Assembly (NCBI GenBank): GCA_963772225.1
Contig: CAVYWD010000004.1
Span: forward strand, 248,001-312,000
Direction: 5' to 3'
Length of the DNA stretch: 64,000 nt
Source: CAVYWD01 sp963772225
Lineage (GTDB): Bacteria > Myxococcota > Myxococcia > Myxococcales > UBA5297
Positions 53,881 to 63,498 of the stretch are shown piece after piece. Positions within the stretch are counted from its first letter, which is position 1, and the number at the start of each line of letters is the position of its first letter. Below the pieces are notes generated by a model. It ran no database searches and had not been told where the DNA came from. It saw only the letters and a program-made list of their open reading frames with translations. The position numbers and the translations under genes are program-made.

Positions 53881-55356
53881 AGCCCAGTGTTTAGTTGTCG
53901 TGACGGTGGTGTCGTTGAGCAGTTGGCCTGTTCCAAAGTGGACCATCGACGCATAGCCCGTGTTGCCGGCGAGCGGCGTGGAGGTCCAGAACCAGTCGCC
54001 GGTAGCCGGCGAATTTCCGAATGAGAACTTCTGCGGAACGATGATGGCGGGGTTGGCAGAATAGTAGTACACAATGCTCAACAGTTCTATGGCAGTCGGC
54101 AACCGCCAGTTGCCCCCGGACAAGGAGAGGGTGAGGCAATAGGTATTTGCGTCTTGCCAAGCCATCGCGCTGTCCGAAACCCCGTACTGCCACATGAGTC
54201 CAGTAATGTTGTCGAGGACGGTGCCGTCGCCTATCACGGAGTAGGACCATTTAGTTTCTTTCATCGGCCAGTCTGCCCATTCCCAGTCCCAATGGCACAC
54301 CGGGGCGGCGCAGAGCAGCCCCTGCTCGCAGTCGCTGTCGGCCGCGCACTTGGTGTTGCACTGCGCGATCGATGTATTGCAGGAATAGACTCCACAATCG
54401 CCAGTCTTTGTCGAAGAGACCGTCGCGCACTGACCGGCGCTGTTGCAGTGTGCTTCGAAGACGCTTCCGCTGCTGTTGCATGCGGTTCCGCAGAATGAAG
54501 TTCCATTGGTGGCGCATGCGCTGGTGAGTGAAGAACCAGAGCTCGCGAGGATTGCCTCTTTGTGGGCGTCGGTGGAGTCGCTCGAAGGTCTGCAGGCTCC
54601 CTGCCCGTCGCAGCTGGTCCACCACTGCGTGGCCTGACACGCTCCGTCGGCGCAGTCGTTTCCTATGGTGCAGTAGGCGGTCTTGCTAACAGTTGTGATT
54701 GCATTCGAGGCGCAAATGGACCCCGACGGAACGGGAGCGGTCGTTTGCTGCTGCGAGCAGGCGTAGGTTGTGCCTTCGCAGAGGCGAACAGACGTGGTGC
54801 TTGTGCATTGCCCGTTACACGTTACGGTGGTTGAGGCTTGGCTTTGGCATTCGCCATCCGGGTCAGTTCCCGCTTTCGTTGGCGCACAATGCCCGGTGCC
54901 TGCGGTAGAGTTGCTGTCGCACCGTTGACAGGTCCGGTCGTTGCACGCCGAGTCGCAGCAGACGCCGTCGGAGCAGTAGCCGCTCGCGCATTGATTGCTG
55001 GCCGTGCAACTGAGGCCGAGACTCCTTGAGCCGCCGTCGCCAAGGTTGCCGGCATACCCGGCGTCATCTGGGCTCCCGCCGTCCCCGAGGGTGCCGCCGT
55101 CGCCGAGGGTGCCGCCGTCGCCGAGGGTGCCGCCGTCGCCGAGGGTGCCGCCGTCGCCGAGGGTGCCGCCGTCGCCGAGGGTGCCGCCGTCGCCGGCGTC
55201 GCTCAGGTCGTCTTCTACCGTGCATACACCTCGGTAGCAGACGAGGGGTGCCTTCTTCTGAAATTGCTGGCAGTCGGAGTCGACGTTGCACAACCCAGGA
55301 ATTGAGTCGTTACAAGCAATGAAAAGAAGCGCTGCCGCCACTGCGGTGCGTTTCAT
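53881..55356 (-). pseudogene. DUF1566 lipoprotein gene split by the IS
   Basis: About 490 codons up to the insertion. GGAGGG precedes the ATG. Lipobox FIAC, a run of Thr-Leu-Gly-Asp-Gly-Gly units, a Cys-rich region (CTASNQCASGYCSDGVCCDSAC, repeated CNG and CDG motifs, 20 residues at most quoted here in pieces) as in many myxobacterial surface lipoproteins, then a DUF1566 domain (GTVLDNITGLMWQYGVS, NWRLPTAIELLSIVYY, WFWTSTPLAG). The frame enters the IS after HWA and runs on for about 90 foreign codons. The true end (RCVR-stop) lies beyond the IS. The fusion may still fold, since only four residues were cut off. Confidence 0.82.
55081..55188 (-). repeat. six 18-base tandem repeats inside the lipoprotein gene
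   Basis: Six units of GTCGCCGAGGGTGCCGCC (first unit with one change), in frame on the minus strand as Gly-Gly-Thr-Leu-Gly-Asp. The near identity of units indicates recent expansion by slippage. Confidence 0.9.
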
Positions 55357-55508
55357 GAGCGCCCTCCCGTTCAGTCGCCTTGGTTCGCTCTTAACAAAAC
55401 CTTAGTTAGTCTGCACTATCGCGGCAGAACGGTGTAGTCAAGTCGCCTCCAGCTGTGAGCGGCCGCGGTGATGCGCCTGAATTCCGTTGCGTGGCGTGGT
55501 TGGTAGGC

Positions 55509-56945
55509 CTACCGCGCCACCCATCGAATGGCCTTCGCGTCCACGTCCGTCCAATAGACGCGGGTGGAGGTTAGGGTGATGGCCCACGGCCGCCCGGTGG
55601 CGAGCAAGTAGGGGCTTCCGCCCTGAGGCAGCGCCCAAATCTCGCCCTTGTCGTAGTCGGACCAGACCACGCCCTCGTCGTCGGCGGCGATGTCCATCTG
55701 CGTCTTCGCGCCTGCGCCATGGACGACGCGCCACGGCGGGGTGGTGTTCGGATACCCGGTCGTTCGGCCGGTCCAGATGGAGCCGTCGGTCATGTCGGCG
55801 AAATAGACCTCTAGCGCAGCCTCCGCGTCGGCGCCAGTGGTCGCCCGCGCCGTGACGCGGTCTGGCCGCGGGGCCGTTGAGAGCGTGCTAAAGTCGATGC
55901 CGCCGCCGTAGACGATGTCAAAGTAGTTGGCGGCATCGCCCGCCAGCCTGTCGACCCCGGTCCGCTCGCCAGTCCACAGAAAGCCGGCACCCGCGCCGAG
56001 GGAGTAAAAGGTGTCGTCGCCGCTGTTAATTCCAAGGGAGCTTCCGGAGTAGCTCTCCACGTCGATCAATCCGCCCCCTGAAGGAGGATAACGAATCGCC
56101 GATACGAACCAATTCGGCGTCAGCTCCAAGCCCACCAAGGTCGCGTAGCTGCCCTGCCCGCCACCCAGATTGCTCATCGTCGCCGGCGACTGCGTCGGGT
56201 CGACGAGCCAGGCCATCGGCCCATCAATGTCGCTGGTCCCGCCCACCGCGACCATCTCGGTCCCCGTCGTCGCGCGCACCCAGCTCGCGTGCCCGAGCCC
56301 GCTCACATCCACCTGCTGCGCTCCGCTCTTGAAGCCGAGGTAGTGCAGCGCGCCCTTGGGCGTCACCCCGCCGGCCACGGGTGGGTCGGTCGCCCAGACG
56401 TACGCGGTGGGCGTTAGTGCAAGCCCGCGCGGCGCCGCGCCGGTGCTCGCCACCGCGGTGCCGGTGTCGCACAGCCCGTTGTTGCAGGCCTGCCCCTCCT
56501 CGCACGCGTGGCCCTGCGTGCCGCAGTTCTCCGGATCGGACGGGACGGAGGCGTCCGACGCGTCGGACGGAATGGAGGCATCAGATGCGTCAGACGCGAT
56601 GGACGCATCAGACGCGTCCGACGGGATGGACGCGTCGAATGCGTCAACCGAGGCGGCACAACCATGGTTCGGGTCTCCGTCCGCGGCGGCGAGCCCGGAG
56701 GCGCACTGCACGCCGCAAACGCCGCTCGCCGCGCAGACGGCCACGGTTCCCGTGGGGCCGGTCGGGCACGGCGTGCAGGCCGACGCCGAGCAGCCGACGG
56801 ACGGGTCGTCGAGCGCCACGCATCGATAGCCGCAGGCCTTCTGCCCCGGGCAGTCGGAGCTCGACTTGGGCTTCAGACTCGAGACGTCGGGCGTGAAGCT
56901 GCAGGCGCAGAGCGACGCCAGGGCGGCGGCGAAAAAGGTGCGCAT
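55509..56945 (-). CDS. secreted lipoprotein with propeller-like C-terminal domain
   Basis: 478 residues, AGGAG six bases before the ATG. Lipoprotein signal (ALASLCAC), a Cys-rich N-terminal segment (CPGQKACGYRCVALDDPSVG), a linker of repeated SDASDASI units, another short Cys cluster (GHACEEGQACNNGLCD), then a beta-rich region where YVWATDPP, VGLELTPNWFVSAIR, LWTGERTGVD, YFADMTDGSIWTG and VYWTDVDAKAIRWV suggest a beta-propeller. It follows the CsgG-like gene by eight bases. This plan is common in myxobacterial exported proteins of unknown role. No enzymatic motif is seen. Confidence 0.7.
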   Translation of the reverse strand: MRTFFAAALASLCACSFTPDVSSLKPKSSSDCPGQKACGYRCVALDDPSVGCSASACTPCPTGPTGTVAVCAASGVCGVQCASGLAAADGDPNHGCAASVDAFDASIPSDASDASIASDASDASIPSDASDASVPSDPENCGTQGHACEEGQACNNGLCDTGTAVASTGAAPRGLALTPTAYVWATDPPVAGGVTPKGALHYLGFKSGAQQVDVSGLGHASWVRATTGTEMVAVGGTSDIDGPMAWLVDPTQSPATMSNLGGGQGSYATLVGLELTPNWFVSAIRYPPSGGGLIDVESYSGSSLGINSGDDTFYSLGAGAGFLWTGERTGVDRLAGDAANYFDIVYGGGIDFSTLSTAPRPDRVTARATTGADAEAALEVYFADMTDGSIWTGRTTGYPNTTPPWRVVHGAGAKTQMDIAADDEGVVWSDYDKGEIWALPQGGSPYLLATGRPWAITLTSTRVYWTDVDAKAIRWVAR

Positions 56946-56953
56946 GGCGTCTC

Positions 56954-57790
56954 CTAGAAGTGGCCTGCGATGGCGAGCCCGGCCCCGTCGCGCGAAACCA
57001 CGGGAAGAGCGACCACCGGGACGTCGGAGGTGAAGTAGAGCCAGGCGCCGATGCCGGCGGTGACGACGCCGGCGCCGAACAGGATGTCGGCGGCCAGCGC
57101 GGTGTGGCGCTGCTGGTCGTAGCGGGCCTTGTAGTCCGAGGCGGTCCAAGCGGACTTCAGGTTGTTCGCCTGTGCCCGCGCCCAGAGCCCCGTGCCCGTG
57201 CCGCCCGCCAGGAGCAGGCCGCCGGCGCCCAGGGTCCAATACGAGGCGGTTCGGCGCGCTCGGAGATGCTCGGCCCCGGGCCGCTCCACCGGCGGGGCCT
57301 TCTCCAAAAGGTCGGGCCGCACTTGGCCGACCAACGCGCGGAAGTGGGCGATAACCGCGAGGGCCACCTCGTCGTCGTCGCCCTCGGCGAACCCGGCGCT
57401 GCGCGCCGCCACCTTGCCCTTGCCGGGCTGCAAGAGCGCGAGGGAAATGTGGGCCCGCGAGCCCACCCTCGCCAGCTCACCCGAGAGCACGAACTCGGCG
57501 CCCAGCGCCCCGGCGATGTCCACCAGGCAGCCGTCTTCGCTGCACCCGAGGGCCGCGCGTTCCTTCTGGTAGCCAAGCATGGAGGCGATCTCGGATTGGG
57601 CGATGACGTCGAAGCCCAGCCGGGCGGCGTCGGCCGCGAGCACCGAGGAGAGAGAAGAGCCCGCGCGGTCGTCGACCCCGCTGCCGGCCTTCAGGTCGGT
57701 CACCGCCAGCCGCGGGTGGGCGGCCGACTTGGGGGCCGCGGCCGCCGAGTGCGAGGCCAGGAGAAGGGCGAGCCCGATTCCGAGTCGCAT
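56954..57790 (-). CDS. CsgG/TolB-N-like exported protein with C-terminal membrane hairpin
   Basis: 278 residues. Signal peptide (LALLLASHSAAAAP), then a domain with RLAVTDLKAGSGVD, VLAADAARLGFDVIAQSEIASMLG, LGCSEDGCLVDIAGALGAEF and VLSGELARVG, like CsgG/TolB amino-terminal domains that occur in myxobacterial outer-membrane assemblies. The C-terminus carries two hydrophobic segments (YWTLGAGGLLLAGGTGTGLW and DILFGAGVVTAGIGAWLYF) around a Tyr/Gln-rich loop. It is cotranscribed with the downstream lipoprotein. The partial gene at the right window edge has the same kind of membrane tail. Function unknown. Confidence 0.65.
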   Translation of the reverse strand: MRLGIGLALLLASHSAAAAPKSAAHPRLAVTDLKAGSGVDDRAGSSLSSVLAADAARLGFDVIAQSEIASMLGYQKERAALGCSEDGCLVDIAGALGAEFVLSGELARVGSRAHISLALLQPGKGKVAARSAGFAEGDDDEVALAVIAHFRALVGQVRPDLLEKAPPVERPGAEHLRARRTASYWTLGAGGLLLAGGTGTGLWARAQANNLKSAWTASDYKARYDQQRHTALAADILFGAGVVTAGIGAWLYFTSDVPVVALPVVSRDGAGLAIAGHF

Positions 57791-58126
57791 GCGTGTCCTC
57801 CAACGCGAGCTTTTTCGGATATCACGGGCAGCCGCTCGAGACTATCGGGCAACGAACATCCTGCGCTTCCAGGCAGATAGGCCCCACTCGGGCTCGCGGC
57901 CTCGCGCGGCGCGGCCGACGTCCTAAACCGGCCGAGCCGGAACCAATGAGGGTTGCCTTAGGCTCCAGACCCCAGACCCCAGGCTCCGGGTACTGCAGTT
58001 CCTGGGGCCCGGGGTCTGGAGCCTGGAGTCTTTGCCAGACCGCACAAGATTTCGCGCCGAAGGGACTATTGGCTTCGAGGGCGGGAAGGTTACGCGCGCC
58101 TGGCAGGCTTCGCCGTGTTGCGGCCG
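57791..58126. other. intergenic region with repeat copy 5
   Basis: 336 bases between the CsgG-like gene start and the protease gene stop. Bases 57922-58065 are the repeat; the remainder holds no recognisable gene or terminator. Confidence 0.5.
57922..58065 (-). repeat. dispersed repeat, copy 5 (full length, inverted)
   Basis: 144 bases in reverse orientation to copies 2-4, with entry module (TTTGCCAGACCGCACAAGAT, CGCGCCGAAGGGA), hairpin arms (AGGCTCCAGACCCC against GGGGTCTGGAGCCT) and exit module (AACCGGCCGAGCCGGAACC). It resembles copy 1 most at the entry module. Confidence 0.88.
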
Positions 58127-59251
58127 TCAACCGGCGCTGGGATGCTCTTTGGGCTCGCCGAGCCCCGAGGCAGCGGCTCGGTGCCGCTCAATCGCCGCGC
58201 GAACTGCGGTGAACGCCGCGAGCCGGTCCAGGGACAGCACGCCCACCACGCGCTCGCCGTCGACGACCGGGAAGACGTCCAGGCTGCGGGCCAGCGCCAG
58301 CGCTTGGTCCAGGCTGTCGGAGAAGTGGACGGCGGGAACGTCGCGGCGCATCGCCTCCTCGACGAGGCCGTTCGGACCGAGCGAGGCGAGGCCCTGCAGC
58401 AGCGAGTCTCGGGTCAGGACGCCCACCAGGCGACCGCCGGAGAGCACCGGCGCGTCGCGCTGGCGCTCCGAGAGCAGCACCTCGGCGGCGTCGAAGAGGC
58501 GGTCGCGAGGGGAGAGCGCGGCGAACTCGGTCTGCATCAGCCGCTCGACCGAAACGGCCTTGAGCGCGACTTGGGCGTCGGCCGCGACCACCTCCTGGCC
58601 CGCGCCGAACCAGACGAAGAACGCGATGAGGAGCAGGGTCGGGCCGGCGATCAGCCCGAGGGCGCCGATGAGGACGGCCATGCCCTTCCCGACGGACGCG
58701 GCGATCCGCGTGGCGCGCGCGATGCCCAGCCGCCCGGCGAGCAGGGCGCGCAAGACCCGGCCGCCGTCCATGGGGAAGGCCGGGAGCAGATTGAAGAGCG
58801 CCAGCGAGAGGTTCGTGGCGAGCGCCTGCTCCCAGAACGTGAGCGAGGAGAGGTTGTGCCCGCTGAACGGCATGGCGCGGGTCGCGAGCCGGATGCCCGC
58901 GAAGAAGGCCCCGGCGATGACCACGTTCACCGCCGGCCCGGCCAGCGCGATCCAGAGCTCGGCGCGCGGGCTCGGGGGCAGTCCATCCATCTGCGCCACG
59001 CCGCCAAACGGGAGGAGGGTGATGTCGCGCGTCTGGACCCCGAACCGCCGCCCGACGAGCGCGTGGCCGAGCTCGTGGAGCAGCACGGAGCCGAAGAGGA
59101 CGACGTAGGTGAGCGCGGCCGAGAGAACCGCGGCCAGGCTGGCGCCGCGCGCGAGCGCCATGACCGCGAGCACGCCGAACAGGAGCAGGAACGTGAAGTG
59201 AACGCGGACGCTGATGCCGGCCAGCCGGCCGATACGCCATGAGCTGCTCAT
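58127..59251 (-). CDS. site-2 protease (M50) with two CBS domains
   Basis: 374 residues, AAGGAGG seven bases before the ATG. Multi-pass membrane protein: LLHELGHAL (HExxH, His59, Glu60, His63) in the second helix and NLLPAFPMDGGR (Asp162) in a later helix form the zinc site of intramembrane proteases such as SpoIVFB. Two CBS domains follow (about 235-355: VLSGGRLVGVLTRDSL, VVDGERVVGVLSLDRL), which usually sense adenine nucleotides. It would release membrane-bound regulators by cutting within the membrane. The substrate is unknown; no anti-sigma factor gene is adjacent. Confidence 0.92.
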   Translation of the reverse strand: MSSSWRIGRLAGISVRVHFTFLLLFGVLAVMALARGASLAAVLSAALTYVVLFGSVLLHELGHALVGRRFGVQTRDITLLPFGGVAQMDGLPPSPRAELWIALAGPAVNVVIAGAFFAGIRLATRAMPFSGHNLSSLTFWEQALATNLSLALFNLLPAFPMDGGRVLRALLAGRLGIARATRIAASVGKGMAVLIGALGLIAGPTLLLIAFFVWFGAGQEVVAADAQVALKAVSVERLMQTEFAALSPRDRLFDAAEVLLSERQRDAPVLSGGRLVGVLTRDSLLQGLASLGPNGLVEEAMRRDVPAVHFSDSLDQALALARSLDVFPVVDGERVVGVLSLDRLAAFTAVRAAIERHRAAASGLGEPKEHPSAG

Positions 59252-59484
59252 CGTCTCTCCTCCTTCGCACTCCCTAAGGGGGTGGATGGGGCCGGAGACA
59301 ATCCGAAGGGCACAAGCCTCGCCGCGAATGACACAGGCGATGAAGGTCCCGCCGGCCGCATTCAGGCGTCTACCGGACTGGACTGAGCCGGCGGACGCGC
59401 TGGCGATCCCCAGTCGGGCCCGCTTCACGCCCCGTCGGTTAGATGTCGAGCGCCCCGATTCGGTTCGGGCTCTTGCCGGGTGGC

Positions 59485-61593
59485 TCAGGGGGACGCGGCG
59501 CCCGTCGGGCCCAGGCGAGCCAGCCCGCTGCGGAGCGCTCCGTTCACGGCGGTGAAGTAGCCTCCGGTGGCGAGGAATGAAGCCGACGCCCCCAGCGCCT
59601 GCACCCGGTCGTTGAGGACCAGGCTCGCCTCGGTGAGCGAGCCGTCGGAGCCGAAGACCGCCAGGTTGCTCCGGGCGGCGCTGCCGACGTGCGCGAAAGC
59701 TCCGCCCGCGAACAGGAGGCCCCCGCTGGAGGCCAACGCGTAGGCCGGGCCGTCGAGGGACGGGCTCCAGGCCATCGCGGCCCCCGTCGCGTCGAACTCG
59801 GCCAGATAGTCGCGGGGCCCTCCCGCGGCCTTCGTGAACTCGCCGGCGGCGTAGACCGCCTTCCCGTTCGGCGAAAGCGCCCACACCCGGCCGCCCACGG
59901 TGGGACGCCATTTCGTCAGCGCGCCCAAATTGCCGATATCGAATGAGGCGAGGTGGTCGCCCGGGATCGTGAAGTCGCCGCCCGCGTAAAGGATGCCTCC
60001 GCCCAGGGCCAAGGTGTAGACCTTGCCGTTGGGCGCTGGGCTCCAGGCCGTCGCGGCCCCCGCGGCATTGAACTCGGCCAAGTAGTCGCGCGGCGCACCA
60101 GCGGCCTTCGTGAACTCCCCGCCGGCAAAGACCGACTTCCCGCTCGGCGAAAGCGCCCACACCCGGCCGTGCGGCGCGGGTTGCCAGGTCGTCAGCGCGC
60201 CCGCGGCGTCGAACGAGGCGAGGTGGTCGCGCGGGCTGCCGCCGGCCGACGTGAAATCGCCGCCGGCGTAGAGCGCGCTCTGGCTCCGCGCCAGCGCGCG
60301 CACTGGCGCGTCGAATTCCGGGTCCCAGTCGGTGAGCGCCCCGGACGCGTCGAAGGCCGCTGCTCGGCCCCGAGCCTGTCCGTTGACGACCGTGAAGAAG
60401 CCGCCCGCGTACAAGAGCCGCCCCTCGGCGGCCAGCGCGTAGACGGACCCGGTCGGCCCGGGGCTCCACGGCGTCAGGTTCCCCGCGGCGTCGAACGAGG
60501 CGAGGTGGGGCCGAGCGCTGCCCGCGGCGTTCGAGAAGTCGCCGCCGGCGTACAGGAGGGTCCCGTCGGTCGCCAGCGCCAGCACGGCTCCGTCGGGCTC
60601 GGGGTCGAAGGCCGCGACGGCGCCTGACGCGCTCACGGCGGCGAGGTACGCGCGCGGCTGGTCGCCCACGAGGCTGAACTGCCCTCCCAGGTAGAGCGTG
60701 CCGCCGACCAGCGCGAGGGCGTCGACGGGCTTGTCGACGTTGGGGTCGAAGCTGGACAAGGCGCCCGAGCCCATCGAGAAGGCGGCGAGGTGGTTGCGGG
60801 GCTTCGCGCCGGCCTTGATGAAGTCGCCGCCGGCGTAGAGGACCGAGCCGTCGGCCTGGAGGGCGCGGACGGCGGCGTCGGGCGCGGGGCTCCAGGTCGT
60901 GGGCTGCCCGCTGGCGTCGAGCGCGGCGAGGTGGGGGCGCGAAAGCGTCTGCCCGACGGAGTGCGCGAACGCCGAGAATGCCCCGCCGACATAGACGGCG
61001 CTTCCGCTCACCAGCAGGGCCAGGACCTGGCCGTCGGGCGCGGGGTTCCACTGGGCGTCGGCCGCGCCCGAGGCGGGGTCCAAGGCCGCCAGGAAGCTGC
61101 GGGCCTGGCCCCCGACGTTCGCGAAGGCCCCTCCCACGTAGATGCGCGCCGAGTCGCGCCCGAGCGCGAGGACCTTGTCGTCGGCGCCGGGGTTCCAGCC
61201 GTCCACCGAGCCGTCGGCGAGCACGTGCGCGAGGTTCTGGCGGGCGAGGCCGCCGACATGGGTGAAGTCGCCCCCGAGGTACCAGCCCCCTTGCCCGTCG
61301 CCGAGGGCCGTCCACACCGAGGCCACGCCGCCGGATTTGGTCACCCCAGCGAAGGCCGGCGCGGGCAGGCCGGTGGCGCCGTCCAGCGGCACGCCGGCCC
61401 CGCAGCTCGGCCCGACGTGGCTGAAGTCGCCGCCGACGTAGGTGGTGCCGTCCGAGCCCACCGCGATGGCGAAGATGGGGCCGTCGGCGCCCAGCGCCAG
61501 GGACGCGGAGGGCGGCACCGGCCGACTCGACGGAGGCCGGTCGCACGCGCACGACAGGGCCAGGACCGCCGCTGCAACCATCGCTCTGTTCAC
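59485..61593 (-). CDS. exported lipoprotein with delta-60-type propeller repeats
   Basis: 702 residues from a GTG at 61593 with GGAGG upstream. Lipoprotein signal with Cys in LSCAC, then about twelve repeats of 45-50 residues, each with a strand pair such as LLYAGGDFSN or VYVGGAF, then RPHLASFDAAG and W/F-x-P, the pattern of delta-60/DUF5122 beta-propeller repeats. Two units (59737-59894 and 60010-60174) are nearly identical in DNA, a sign of recent duplication. Likely a surface protein with one or two propellers. It is divergent from a kinase gene. The role is unknown. Confidence 0.8.
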   Translation of the reverse strand: MNRAMVAAAVLALSCACDRPPSSRPVPPSASLALGADGPIFAIAVGSDGTTYVGGDFSHVGPSCGAGVPLDGATGLPAPAFAGVTKSGGVASVWTALGDGQGGWYLGGDFTHVGGLARQNLAHVLADGSVDGWNPGADDKVLALGRDSARIYVGGAFANVGGQARSFLAALDPASGAADAQWNPAPDGQVLALLVSGSAVYVGGAFSAFAHSVGQTLSRPHLAALDASGQPTTWSPAPDAAVRALQADGSVLYAGGDFIKAGAKPRNHLAAFSMGSGALSSFDPNVDKPVDALALVGGTLYLGGQFSLVGDQPRAYLAAVSASGAVAAFDPEPDGAVLALATDGTLLYAGGDFSNAAGSARPHLASFDAAGNLTPWSPGPTGSVYALAAEGRLLYAGGFFTVVNGQARGRAAAFDASGALTDWDPEFDAPVRALARSQSALYAGGDFTSAGGSPRDHLASFDAAGALTTWQPAPHGRVWALSPSGKSVFAGGEFTKAAGAPRDYLAEFNAAGAATAWSPAPNGKVYTLALGGGILYAGGDFTIPGDHLASFDIGNLGALTKWRPTVGGRVWALSPNGKAVYAAGEFTKAAGGPRDYLAEFDATGAAMAWSPSLDGPAYALASSGGLLFAGGAFAHVGSAARSNLAVFGSDGSLTEASLVLNDRVQALGASASFLATGGYFTAVNGALRSGLARLGPTGAASP

Positions 61594-61747
61594 GCGTGCC
61601 TCCAGCGGCTTCAAGGGCGCCTTGCCATGAAGGCCCGGCACCGAAACGAGTCGTTCACGTCCGAGATGGCGTCCCGGCGTATCGTGTATTGCGACTTGAA
61701 TATCGCATCTTGACCAGGCGCCTAACCCCGGTGCTCGCTTCGCACCC

Positions 61748-63391
61748 ATGGGCCATCCAGTGATAGAGACGGACGTTGCCATGGTGGACCCGCTGGTCGG
61801 AAAGACCGTCAAGGGCGTCTACCGCGTCGAGGAGCTGATCGGCCGCGGCGGAATGGGGAGAGTGTATCGAGCCACGCAGCTTGCGCTCGACCTCCCGGTG
61901 GCCATCAAGGTCCTCAACCGGGAGCTCACGGAGGACCCGTCGCTCGGGCAGCGCTTCGAGCGCGAGGCGCGCACCCTCTCGCGGCTGCGGCACGCGAACG
62001 TCATCTCGGTGACCGACTTCGGCCAGACGGAGGACGGCTCGCCTTTCATGGTCATGGAGCTCGTCGCCGGACGAAGCTTGGAGCACGTCATCGGCGCCGA
62101 GGCCCCGTTTCCCGAGGCGCGCGCGGTGCGCATCGCCGCGCAGGTCCTCGCCGCGCTGGCCGAGGCCCACGCCGGCGGCATCCTCCACCGCGACCTGAAG
62201 CCCGCCAACGTCATGCTCGAGGCCCGCCGCGATGAGCCGGACTTCGTCAAGGTCATCGACTTCGGCATCGCCAAGATCCAGGCGCCCGACGACGGCAAGG
62301 GCACGCTGACCCTGGAGGGGATGATTTGCGGCACCCCTGCGTACATGAGCCCGGAGCAGTGGAACGGCGAGGAGCTCGACCCGCGCACCGACCTCTACGC
62401 CATGGGCGTGATGCTCTACGAGATGCTCGCCGGCAGGAAGCCGTACGAGGCGAGCACGCCGATGGCCCTGATGCGCCAGCTCCTCAGTGAGCGGCTCGTC
62501 CCGCCCAGCTTGTGGCGCCCGGGCGGCGGCGGCGTCTCGCCCGGCCTGGAGGCCTTGGTGCTCCAGGCGCTCTCGTTCAAGCGAGGCGACCGCCCGGAGA
62601 GCGCGGAGGCGATGCGCGCGGCGCTCGCAGCCTGCGCCGGCGTTGTCGCGGGGGAGCCGGCCCCGGCGGCGCCGCGGGCTCCACCGGAGCTGGTCAACGG
62701 CGCCGTCGCTCCCGAGCGCGCGCCTGACCTCGCGCCGACCGCGGTGCGGCGGCCTTTGCGCCGAAAGCCCCGCACTGCGCTGGCCGCTGCCGCTGCCGCG
62801 TTGGGTGCTGCGGCGCTGGGGGCCGCCGTCTTCTTTCGGCAGGCGTGGGCTCCGCTCGCTCCGGCCCGCACCACGTCCGAGCCGAGCGTGGAGGTGATCC
62901 CCGCCCCAGAGCCGACCGGCCCGGGCTCCATGCTCGCCGACGCCGACGCCGACGCCGCCGAGGCGAGCGACGCCGCCCAGCCGAGCAATGTTGCCGAGGC
63001 GAGCGAAGCCGCGGCCGCGGGTGACGCCGAGTCGAAGAAGGACGCCGCGGTCGCGGTTGCTCCCCCGGCGTCGGCCGCTTCGGCGCTGCCGAGCAAGCGG
63101 CCGAAGGACGCCCCGCGCCGCGGCGGAGTCATCGCCGTTCGCGACTCGCTGCGGTCGCTGGCGACGCCGCCGGCCGCGTCGGGCGAGGGGATTCTGTCCA
63201 TCGAGGCCGAGCCCTACGGCGACGTCTTCCTGAACGGGCGCCTGTACGGTGTGACGCCCCGGGAGCTCCGCGTCATCGCCGGCACCTATCAGGTGCGCGT
63301 GGTGCACGCGAAGTTCGGCGAGCAGGTGAAGGCCCTGGAGGTGCGCCCCGGCGAGCGGTCCAACTGGACCGCCGACTTCTCGAAGCGGTAG
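61748..63391 (+). CDS. transmembrane Ser/Thr protein kinase with PEGA domain
   Basis: 547 residues. Kinase domain (about 20-290): YRVEELIGRGGMGRVYRA, VAIKVLN, HRDLKPANVML, DFGIAK, GTPAYMSPEQW. Then an Ala/Pro-rich linker, one membrane segment (about 342-362, ALAAAAAALGAAALGAAVFF), a repetitive Asp/Ala linker (DADADAAEAS) and a C-terminal PEGA domain (LSIEAEPYGDVFLNGRLYG, PRELRVIAGTYQVRV). All catalytic residues are intact, unlike the Ser variant in the kinase at 28651. No ribosome-binding site is evident; Met12 at 61781 is an alternative start. Divergent from the propeller lipoprotein gene. Confidence 0.92.
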   Translation: MGHPVIETDVAMVDPLVGKTVKGVYRVEELIGRGGMGRVYRATQLALDLPVAIKVLNRELTEDPSLGQRFEREARTLSRLRHANVISVTDFGQTEDGSPFMVMELVAGRSLEHVIGAEAPFPEARAVRIAAQVLAALAEAHAGGILHRDLKPANVMLEARRDEPDFVKVIDFGIAKIQAPDDGKGTLTLEGMICGTPAYMSPEQWNGEELDPRTDLYAMGVMLYEMLAGRKPYEASTPMALMRQLLSERLVPPSLWRPGGGGVSPGLEALVLQALSFKRGDRPESAEAMRAALAACAGVVAGEPAPAAPRAPPELVNGAVAPERAPDLAPTAVRRPLRRKPRTALAAAAAALGAAALGAAVFFRQAWAPLAPARTTSEPSVEVIPAPEPTGPGSMLADADADAAEASDAAQPSNVAEASEAAAAGDAESKKDAAVAVAPPASAASALPSKRPKDAPRRGGVIAVRDSLRSLATPPAASGEGILSIEAEPYGDVFLNGRLYGVTPRELRVIAGTYQVRVVHAKFGEQVKALEVRPGERSNWTADFSKR

Positions 63392-63498
63392 CTCTCCTCG
63401 AAAGAGCGGCTCTCGCACGGGCCGGCCGGCGTGGGCGGGGCGCCGCCAGCGCAGAGTCGACGGGCCCGCGACGAGCGCGGGGCGAGCGGATCGCGTCG

